12,702 nt of DNA from Cyclobacteriaceae bacterium (GTDB taxonomy: Bacteria; Bacteroidota; Bacteroidia; Cytophagales; Cyclobacteriaceae): assembly GCA_028289505.1 (NCBI GenBank), contig JANQPK010000319.1, forward strand, positions 1 through 12,702, in the 5' to 3' direction. The translations under genes and the position numbers were made by a program. The notes beneath the pieces were generated by a model. That model saw only the letters and a program-made list of their open reading frames with translations, ran no database searches and was not told where the DNA came from. Positions 7,366-12,702 of this stretch are shown here, piece after piece; the stretch's first letter is position 1; every line of letters begins with the position of its first letter.

Positions 7366-7944
7366 ATGTCAAAGCAAAGACGACTGGCTGCTATCATGTT
7401 CACTGATTTAGTGGGTTACACTGCTCTGATGGGAAAAAATGAGGCCAAAGCCATGGATTCGGTGCACCTGAGCCGTTCGGTACAAAAGCGTTTGGTTAGG
7501 GAGTTTGAAGGGAATTGGTTGAAGGAAATGGGTGATGGCGCTCTTACTACCTTCAGCAGCGCCACAGGTGCTGTGTACTGCGCATTGGAAATTCAGGAAC
7601 AGCTGAAAGAACATGAACTAGAACTGCGCATTGGTATCCATTTAGGAGAAATACTGATTGAGAAAAACGATGTTTTTGGGGACGGTGTCAATATTGCTTC
7701 CGGACTTCAGGCCATTGCTGAACCTGGTGGCATTTATTTATCTGAAACCGTACAAAAGGCAACCAGAGGTCAATCCGATATCCATACACTTTATTTAGGT
7801 GAATTGCGTCTAAAGAATGTGGACTATCCTGTAAAGACCTACGCTTTACGTGGTGACGGGCTACCACCGGTGATTGATGGGGCGGTTAAACGACTTACCG
7901 GTCGAATCTGGGCCGAAATAAAACGGCGAGGAGTTATCGGATAG
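7366..7944 (+). CDS. Class III adenylyl cyclase domain, probably the front of a broken receptor gene
   Basis: The 192-residue frame holds a complete class III nucleotidyl cyclase domain that would convert ATP to cAMP. Metal-binding Asp residues are D14 (in MFTDLVGYT) and D57 (in EMGDG). K53 and D102 sit at the spacings of the adenine-selecting Lys and Asp, and N109 matches the Asn of the NxxxR motif. The Arg four residues on, which stabilises the transition state, is Gly here (G113, codon GGA at 7702-7704), so activity is doubtful. The C-terminus (GRIWAEIKRRGVIG) is the ELKRRGV-like junction that in Bacteroidota cyclase-TM-TPR proteins leads straight into membrane spans. Here a stop cuts it, and the expected spans follow in another frame. 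ATG 7366 is right for the family (MSKQRRLAAIMFTD). A free-standing soluble cyclase is the alternative. Confidence 0.82.
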   Translation: MSKQRRLAAIMFTDLVGYTALMGKNEAKAMDSVHLSRSVQKRLVREFEGNWLKEMGDGALTTFSSATGAVYCALEIQEQLKEHELELRIGIHLGEILIEKNDVFGDGVNIASGLQAIAEPGGIYLSETVQKATRGQSDIHTLYLGELRLKNVDYPVKTYALRGDGLPPVIDGAVKRLTGRIWAEIKRRGVIG

Positions 7945-7946
7945 GC

Positions 7947-8249
7947 GTGGTATATCTATGTATGTGTTGCCTTTTGCTGAGCTTGACCCCCTTGGTAGCA
8001 ATTTTAGATCTTTTCCAATACGAAGTATTGGGAATATTGGGTCTGGGATTCCTGATATCGATGTTTATGGCTTGGAAATATGAAAAAGGGCCATCAGGAT
8101 TTACCCGGATTTCATCTAGGGCATCATGGGAAAACCCGCTGCCCTACTACAAGAAGAAACCTCTTACCAGCAACCTGGTTATTATTATGGCCATATTTAT
8201 GATGATCGCCATTAATGCGTTCACGCTTATCGAAAACCCAAAGCATTAA
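7947..8249 (+). CDS. Two-span membrane segment, out-of-frame continuation of the cyclase receptor
   Basis: This 100-codon frame opens at a GTG 2 nt after the cyclase stop, with an ATG five codons later. It contains a hydrophobic hairpin (about 3-43) and a further span (about 75-93), separated by the polar stretch WKYEKGPSGFTRISS and SWENPLPYYKKKPLTSN. These elements, in this order, match from family knowledge the segment that follows ELKRRGV in Bacteroidota cyclase-TM-TPR proteins (AWKYE.GPEGF, SWENP, KKPLTSN). Reading it as the same gene after an indel near 7930-7946 is therefore more likely than a separate gene. As an independent membrane protein it would lack a recognisable function. Weak initiation and no RBS support the fragment view. 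Confidence 0.6.
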   Translation: MVYLCMCCLLLSLTPLVAILDLFQYEVLGILGLGFLISMFMAWKYEKGPSGFTRISSRASWENPLPYYKKKPLTSNLVIIMAIFMMIAINAFTLIENPKH

Positions 8250-8251
8250 AC

Positions 8252-8401
8252 ATGGCGGTTTCCAATTTCCCTTCGATAGCAGTTTTACCATTTTCAAATT
8301 TTAGTAATCAAGCTGAAGAGCATCAATATGGTGACCGCATTCAGGAGGGGAACTGGCACATGTCATCAGCCTTAAAATCCGAAGGAAAGTGTTATACCTG
8401 A
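8252..8401 (+). pseudogene. Remnant of the SIAVLPF segment of the cyclase-TPR receptor
   Basis: A third frame, 49 codons from ATG 8252 to TGA 8401, encodes PSIAVLPFSNFSNQAEEHQYGDRI (read in two parts: PSIAVLPFSNFSN, then QAEEHQYGDRI). SIAVLPFxNxS followed by an EYFADGI-like stretch is the conserved start of the soluble C-terminal part, before the TPRs, in cyclase-TM-TPR and related proteins. It sits where that segment should be, just after the spans, but is shifted by one frame at about 8240-8252. A further shift may lie in the GGGG run at 8347-8350, since another frame there reads EELAHVISL. No TPRs follow: the convergent sulfatase gene ends 12 nt later. The stretch is too short to be a working protein. 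Confidence 0.6.
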
Positions 8402-8413
8402 GCTAGGTCGAAA

Positions 8414-9991
8414 CTATAAGACAGGCTCACTACCCCACCAATCTGGATTGGGCTGATAATCTGGGGAAAGGTACTCTAACCGCTGCGCCTCCAGATCAGG
8501 CCACAACTCCTGCTCCAGGTAATGTCTTCGTTGTTGAGCAGCAATACTATCATAATCCGGATCCAACTCAGGGAAACGTGCTTGGCTGTCCTCCAGCCAT
8601 TGTTGTAATTGATTACTTAGTTTTTCAGTCACCTGTGGGTATTGTTTGCTAACCTCTTCCTGTTCACTCAAGTCTGAGCTGATCTGATACAGTTCCTCAT
8701 TACCTTGTTCCCAATAGTGGATTAACTTCCAGTCTTCAGATCTGATTACCGAAGATGGGTTACCTCCTTGGTTGCCATAATGTGGATAGTGCCAAACTAA
8801 TGCTCTTGATGGCGGGTTCTGCTTTTTATCCAGCACTGGCTTGAGACTAATTCCATCCTGATGTTGTAAGGGTATTAGTGGTAAATCCAGAAGGTCAAGA
8901 ATTGTGGGATAAAAATCAGCACCAGTCACCGGATAACCGCTGATACCAGGGGTTAGCCCAGGTACCTTGATTAAGTAGGGTACCCTAAGTCCCCCCTCCC
9001 ATTGATAACCCTTCCCTCCTCTCAAAGGCAGATTTGAAGTGGAAAAGTTATCACCAGATGCTACTCCACCATTGTCCGAGGTAAAAACAATAATAGTTTT
9101 ATCCATCAGACCTAGCGCCTCTAGTTCTTCCAAAACAATTCCAACAGCATCATCCATGGTTTCCACCAATCCACCATAAACAGGGTTATCCTGGACTTCA
9201 CGGATAGGAAGTACCCTTTCCATTCGAAATCCGCTTGAATCGATCCCTACATCAGCCGCCTTTTTGCGATATTTCTCCCATTTCTGTCTGGTAGTTTGAA
9301 TAGGGCCATGCACCGCATAGAATGAAAGCATAGCAAAGAATGTGGAATCCTTATTCTCTCTGATGAAGTTGGCCGTCTCCTGCGCTAGACGCATACTGAG
9401 ATTTTCACCGTTAATTCTGTTTTCTAGTCTGGGGTTCTCCCAGGGAGAGAAGTAGCCCCCGATTGGAGAACCTTTTTCCCATCCTCCCTTGTTGATTTGA
9501 AATCCGTGGTCTTCAGGGTATGAACCCTCACTACCCAGGTGCCATTTGCCGGCATAAAAGGTCTTATATCCGTTTAAACGCAACGCTTCGGCCAGGGTAG
9601 TATCTTGATGATCCAGATGATGTTGGTATGAAGCGGGCAACAACTTGTCATGTCTGCCATGCGTTCTCCATTCACTACCTGCTTTGGCTCCAATCCAGTC
9701 GGTAATTCCGTGTCGCGCTGTAAATTTACCAGTCATTATAGTGGCCCTTGATGGGCTGCAAACACGAGAACCTGCATAGCCCTGGGTAAATTTCATTCCA
9801 GCTTCGGCAATGCCATCTATGTTCGGTGTTTCGTAGTAAGTACTACCGGTGGCACCCAAATCAGCATGTCCCAGGTCATCTACCAGTATGAAAAGCACGT
9901 TATACCGACTTGAGGGTGGTTGACAGGCGGAAAAGATCAGCATACATCCCCAAAAAACCCATAACTTAATGTTGACTGGAAATTGCTGCAT
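8414..9991 (-). CDS. Type I sulfatase, lipoprotein
   Basis: A 525-residue formylglycine-dependent sulfatase that would hydrolyse sulfate esters, likely on a sugar or polysaccharide. The signal ends in a good lipobox (IFSAC, C23), so the enzyme is a lipoprotein facing the periplasm or the surface. Visible active-site elements are LVDDLG with calcium ligands D38 and D39, CSPSR (C78 becomes formylglycine), GKWHLG (K149, H151), the His in YAVHGP (H228), SDNGG (D306, N307) and the Lys in RGGKG (K327). All look intact, and length is normal. The frame runs up to a TTG at 10048, but ATG 9991 gives the signal peptide and overlaps the stop of the upstream gene as TAATG, which points to translational coupling. 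It is last in the operon with the SMP-30 and enolase-family genes. The exact substrate class cannot be told. Confidence 0.92.
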   Translation of the reverse strand: MQQFPVNIKLWVFWGCMLIFSACQPPSSRYNVLFILVDDLGHADLGATGSTYYETPNIDGIAEAGMKFTQGYAGSRVCSPSRATIMTGKFTARHGITDWIGAKAGSEWRTHGRHDKLLPASYQHHLDHQDTTLAEALRLNGYKTFYAGKWHLGSEGSYPEDHGFQINKGGWEKGSPIGGYFSPWENPRLENRINGENLSMRLAQETANFIRENKDSTFFAMLSFYAVHGPIQTTRQKWEKYRKKAADVGIDSSGFRMERVLPIREVQDNPVYGGLVETMDDAVGIVLEELEALGLMDKTIIVFTSDNGGVASGDNFSTSNLPLRGGKGYQWEGGLRVPYLIKVPGLTPGISGYPVTGADFYPTILDLLDLPLIPLQHQDGISLKPVLDKKQNPPSRALVWHYPHYGNQGGNPSSVIRSEDWKLIHYWEQGNEELYQISSDLSEQEEVSKQYPQVTEKLSNQLQQWLEDSQARFPELDPDYDSIAAQQRRHYLEQELWPDLEAQRLEYLSPDYQPNPDWWGSEPVL

Positions 9992-10851
9992 TAATTTGAT
10001 TTTTGACCAAAAAAGTCTGCTGGTAAACCACTTACACCTGGACGGCAAAAATACAAGCCACCACCATTTGGGTCATCGCGCTTAGCAGATGTGATGAACA
10101 ATACATCCAAATCTGGTCCGCCGAAGCAGCATGAGGTGGTATTCTTAGCTGGTACACTTACCTGATGCTGTTTGGTGCCGGTTCTAGGATCGTAACAAGC
10201 TACTTTTCCTTTACCATAAAATGCTATCCAAAGATTTCCAGTGGCATCGATGCACATTCCATCCGGCACTCCATCCTCCTGTTCAAACACCAAGGCATCC
10301 TTTCGATAACCAATATTCCCCGTATGGAGGTCATAGTCGAATTCCTGAACCCTCAGGGTTGGACTATCAATGAAATACATAGATTTCTGATCCAATGACC
10401 AGGCCATACCGTTGGATATCAACAGATTATCCAACTTTGATCGATACTGATTAGGAGGATCTACGCAATACAGTACTCCGGTAGGGTCTTTGTGGTTGAT
10501 CTGGGTAGAACCGATCCAAAATCGTCCGGCGGGATCGCATTTGCCATCATTAAATCTATTCACCATATTCCCCGGCTCCGGTTCACAAAGCATCTCCTGA
10601 TTTCCGGTGGTCGGATCGAATAGTACAATGGAATTCTGAAGGGCCACCACCAGTCGTTTACCATCAACCGTGGGCACAGCTGCTCCCACGTACTGCCCCA
10701 TTTCATGAATCTGGTTACCTCCGGTAAGATAGTCGTAGGCTTGGAGATGTCCCCTGGTGATATCCACCCAGTATAAAATCCTATTGCGATGGTCCCAGAC
10801 GGGACCCTCACCTAATATGGTATCATTTGACACCAGGAGTTCAACATCCAT
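9991..10851 (-). CDS. SMP-30/gluconolactonase-family lactonase
   Basis: A 286-residue six-bladed beta-propeller of the SMP-30/gluconolactonase/LRE family, which opens sugar-acid lactones with a bound divalent metal. The start, ILGEGPVWDHRN, is the family N-terminus. The metal and substrate residues line up with human SMP-30 (E18, N103, N154, D204) as E15, N101, N147 (in SNGMAWS) and D197 (in PDGM). D102 in RFNDGKCDP completes the conserved patch. There is no signal peptide, so it should be cytoplasmic. The frame extends to a TTG at 10890, but ATG 10851 fits the family. It lies 99 nt after the enolase-family gene and overlaps the sulfatase start by one base (TAATG). Lactonase plus sugar-acid dehydratase is a standard pairing in oxidative sugar breakdown. 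Confidence 0.9.
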   Translation of the reverse strand: MDVELLVSNDTILGEGPVWDHRNRILYWVDITRGHLQAYDYLTGGNQIHEMGQYVGAAVPTVDGKRLVVALQNSIVLFDPTTGNQEMLCEPEPGNMVNRFNDGKCDPAGRFWIGSTQINHKDPTGVLYCVDPPNQYRSKLDNLLISNGMAWSLDQKSMYFIDSPTLRVQEFDYDLHTGNIGYRKDALVFEQEDGVPDGMCIDATGNLWIAFYGKGKVACYDPRTGTKQHQVSVPAKNTTSCCFGGPDLDVLFITSAKRDDPNGGGLYFCRPGVSGLPADFFGQKSN

Positions 10852-10950
10852 ATTACATGCTAAGAATATCCTATACCTAACATCGAACAAAAATCTGAAA
10901 AACTCAAATACAATGCGTATATGATCGGTATAGGGTTCTAGCCTAGGAGG

Positions 10951-12345
10951 TTAGCTCCATAACCTATCATTAGCCCGGATTTCATTCCATTCGGTAGTAG
11001 GAGCAAATAGTTTTTCTCCTTCCACTAAGAATTCCTTAACCACATCCTCATCCAACTCGACCCCAATTCCGGGTGTTTCCGGTACTTTGACGTAACCATC
11101 TTGTACAATGGGTTTCTCAATACCAGTAACCAAATCTTCCCATTTGGGCTTATCCACCGCGTGGTGTTCCAACCACATGAAGTTTTCGGTGGCCGCAGCA
11201 CTATGTACTGAACCCAAAAATGACACTGGTCCTGCAGCATGGTGATGCATAAAACCTATTCCATGCAGTGATGCGTAGTCACCAATCCTCTTACTCTCAA
11301 GTATTCCACCTGCAGTATTAGGGTCAGGATGTACGATATCTACCGCTCTATTATCAATTAACTCTGTGAAGCCGCCTTCCAAGGTGAAAATATCCTCTCC
11401 GGTTTGGGTAGGAGTTGAGGTTGAAGTAGTGATCTCTCTCCATTGATCGGTGTAGTGCCATGGAATGATATCCTCAATATAAGCCAAATTGTACTTCTCC
11501 ACCGCCCGGGCAATCTTTATGGCTTCGTTTACACCGAAATGGCCCCAATGATCAGTACCCATAGGAATTTCGTAACCAATCTGGTTGCGCATAACCTCCA
11601 GAAATTCACAAAGTTTGTCCACACCCTTTTCCGTAACCTGCATTCTTGTGAATGGATGCTGGGTGAGTCGATAATTCCTGTATTCATACTTATAGGGGTC
11701 GTAGGGTCCTTCAGGTGCATTAACCAGGGTACCAGGAATATCACGTAATAATCGGATACCAATATCCATTTTCAGCGCCGTATACCCCTTGTCAATCCTG
11801 GCCTGCATCCTTTTGGCATATTCCTGTGGGTCGTTTGATACGGTGGTATCACAGTATACCCGGACCCGGTCTCTATACTTTCCACCGAGCAACTGATATA
11901 CCGGAACACCATATGCTTTACCTACGATATCCCATAGTGCCATTTCTACACCGGAAACTCCACCGCCTTGACGACCATGGTGTCCAAACTGCTTAATGAT
12001 CTTGAATAGTCGCTCCACGTTACAGGGGTTTTCACCTAGGAGCCTGCTTTTTAAGAAGAGCGCGTACTCCTTAGCAGCCCCATCCCTTACATCTCCATGA
12101 CCAATAATACCTTGATTGGTATATATTCTGACGATGGGAGTTCTGAAAACCACTTCACTTATCTCAGCAATTCTCATGTCCGTAATTTTTAACTCTGACG
12201 GACTGGAGTTTCTGTTGACCTTTTGAGTGGTATATTCCAGTTGTTCTTCTATAGGGGCAAAAGCCATTCCAGCCAGGCTCAATCCTCCCAGACCCAAGGA
12301 ATTCAGGAACCCTCTTCTGGAATTTTGGTTTTGTTGCTCATTCAT
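10951..12345 (-). CDS. Tat-exported mandelate racemase/muconate lactonizing enzyme-family protein (probable sugar-acid dehydratase)
   Basis: A 464-residue enolase-superfamily enzyme. The N-terminus has a twin-arginine signal (SRRGFL, residues 9-14, then a Gly/Leu/Ala-rich core to about 30), so it should be exported folded. The capping domain (about 50-170) precedes the barrel. Metal ligands are D265, E291 and E317, with the same 26/26 spacing as mandelate racemase D195/E221/E247. H367 falls 50 residues after the last ligand, as H297 does there. D341 is the likely His partner, and E393 (in WLE) matches E317 of mandelate racemase. The second-strand motif is KMD (K192-D194) rather than KxK, which points away from racemase and towards a dehydratase. 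K192 to D265 is 73 residues, far longer than in mandelate racemase, so a loop is inserted. It is first in the operon with lactonase and sulfatase. Substrate not determined. Confidence 0.88.
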   Translation of the reverse strand: MNEQQNQNSRRGFLNSLGLGGLSLAGMAFAPIEEQLEYTTQKVNRNSSPSELKITDMRIAEISEVVFRTPIVRIYTNQGIIGHGDVRDGAAKEYALFLKSRLLGENPCNVERLFKIIKQFGHHGRQGGGVSGVEMALWDIVGKAYGVPVYQLLGGKYRDRVRVYCDTTVSNDPQEYAKRMQARIDKGYTALKMDIGIRLLRDIPGTLVNAPEGPYDPYKYEYRNYRLTQHPFTRMQVTEKGVDKLCEFLEVMRNQIGYEIPMGTDHWGHFGVNEAIKIARAVEKYNLAYIEDIIPWHYTDQWREITTSTSTPTQTGEDIFTLEGGFTELIDNRAVDIVHPDPNTAGGILESKRIGDYASLHGIGFMHHHAAGPVSFLGSVHSAAATENFMWLEHHAVDKPKWEDLVTGIEKPIVQDGYVKVPETPGIGVELDEDVVKEFLVEGEKLFAPTTEWNEIRANDRLWS

Positions 12346-12374
12346 AGTTTTAGCGGATTTATTTAAATTTTAAA

Positions 12375-12388
12375 TACATGTACATGTA
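12375..12388. promoter_or_regulatory. 14-bp perfect palindrome upstream of the sugar-acid operon, possible operator
   Basis: TACATGTACATGTA is a perfect 14-bp palindrome lying 30-43 nt before the ATG of the enolase-family gene. Its size and place suit a dimeric repressor site. It consists of two overlapping ACATGT words, and the flank is AT-rich, so chance is possible. No candidate regulator gene is in the window. Confidence 0.4.
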
Positions 12389-12428
12389 ACTGGTTCGAAG
12401 AATAGCACTTCATAATAAAAAACCAGTT
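12388..12428. repeat. 8-bp inverted repeat in the divergent intergenic region
   Basis: AACTGGTT (12388-12395) and AACCAGTT (12421-12428) are perfect inverted copies 25 nt apart, abutting the 14-bp palindrome. They could be a second operator pair or a leader hairpin of the minus-strand operon. A smaller dyad, ACCCT-T-AGGGT, lies at 12462-12472. The rest of 12346-12578 shows no gene; no convincing TAnnTTTG box was found on either strand. Confidence 0.35.
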
Positions 12429-12578
12429 GTTATACAGTAGAAGACGGCTCATCATCAAAAAACCCTTAGGGTCAATTCACAGTAGGTTATAGTTGTAGAC
12501 TTTGGCTTTTTTTCAAGTCTGGAATACTAAAGCGAATAAGTCTTTTTGGTGACATGATTTTGTTTACTAAATTCCTGC

Positions 12579-12702
12579 ATGAAGCTCCCCTGGAATCTCA
12601 TAGGAGTCCTGTTGCTGGTGGCACTATTTATGGCTTGTAGTTCCCCAAGGGTGATTACCTATGCCCATGCAAGTGCCGATTTCGACCGGTATCGCAGTTT
12701 CG
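12579..12702 (+). CDS. DUF4136-type lipoprotein, 3'-truncated by window edge
   Basis: From ATG 12579 the frame stays open to the window end (41 residues). It begins with a basic residue and a hydrophobic core, MKLPWNLIGVLLLV, ending in a lipobox, LFMAC, so Cys19 should be lipid-modified. After CSSPRV comes ADFDRYRSF, which resembles the start of DUF4136 lipoproteins (a conserved DFxxYxTF stretch soon after the lipobox). DUF4136 proteins have no settled function. The gene is divergent from the sugar-acid operon with 233 nt between them. The lipoprotein signal is clear; the family call rests on a short match. Confidence 0.65.
   Translation, partial: MKLPWNLIGVLLLVALFMACSSPRVITYAHASADFDRYRSF

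Noticed and set aside
7947..8249. Independent small membrane protein partner of the cyclase
   Set aside because: The order of its sequence elements matches the continuation of the cyclase receptor, and the GTG start has no support.
9992..10048. TTG-initiated N-terminal extension of the sulfatase
   Set aside because: It runs inside the SMP-30 gene and would bury the lipoprotein signal; ATG 9991 fits both the signal peptide and the TAATG overlap.

Overview
The window looks like chromosomal DNA of a Bacteroidota bacterium, probably a marine or environmental member of the Saprospiria/Cytophagia type. The support is: a TTTG-N18-TATTTTTG promoter that fits the Bacteroidota -33/-7 consensus, no clear Shine-Dalgarno sequences before the starts, a CHAT-TPR protein beside an ECF sigma and a TPR anti-sigma-like protein, a lipoprotein sulfatase with a Tat-exported enolase-superfamily enzyme, and a SIAVLPF-type cyclase receptor. 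The genus cannot be told from the sequence.

Layout. (1) 1-924 (+) is the 3' part of a BamA/TamA-type outer-membrane barrel, cut by the window edge. It converges on an AI-2E/PerM-family permease (1069-2121, -). The 144-nt gap between them holds a perfect hairpin and a longer imperfect inverted repeat of AAATCCCAA/TTATTTGTGATTTG-like words. (2) 2227-5256 (+) is a large exported TPR-CHAT protease-like protein. It meets tail to tail, with an 8-nt overlap, a minus-strand set: ECF sigma factor (start 7104), single-span TPR anti-sigma-like protein (start 6539) and an unrecognised 154-aa protein (start 5713). (3) 7366-8401 (+) holds what reads as one class III adenylyl cyclase/TM/SIAVLPF receptor gene split over three frames and lacking its TPR end. 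(4) 8414-12345 (-) is a probable operon: Tat-exported mandelate-racemase/enolase-family enzyme, SMP-30 lactonase, lipoprotein sulfatase. (5) At the right edge a DUF4136-type lipoprotein gene begins at 12579 (+) and runs out of the window.

How the genes may work together. The most interesting unit is 2227-7104. It has a sigma factor, a membrane protein with a cytoplasmic N-terminus and predicted periplasmic TPRs, a small protein, and a predicted periplasmic TPR-CHAT cysteine-protease-like protein with an intact His/Cys pair. I infer that the CHAT protein may act on, or signal through, the membrane anti-sigma-like protein; nothing in the sequence proves this. The 8414-12345 operon fits use of sulfated or acidic sugars: desulfation, lactone hydrolysis and sugar-acid dehydration. 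Its dehydrogenase, kinase/aldolase, transporter and regulator are not in the window.

No rRNA, tRNA, CRISPR array, insertion sequence or phage gene was seen. No gene-free stretch exceeds 300 bp; the longest are 7105-7365 and 12346-12578.
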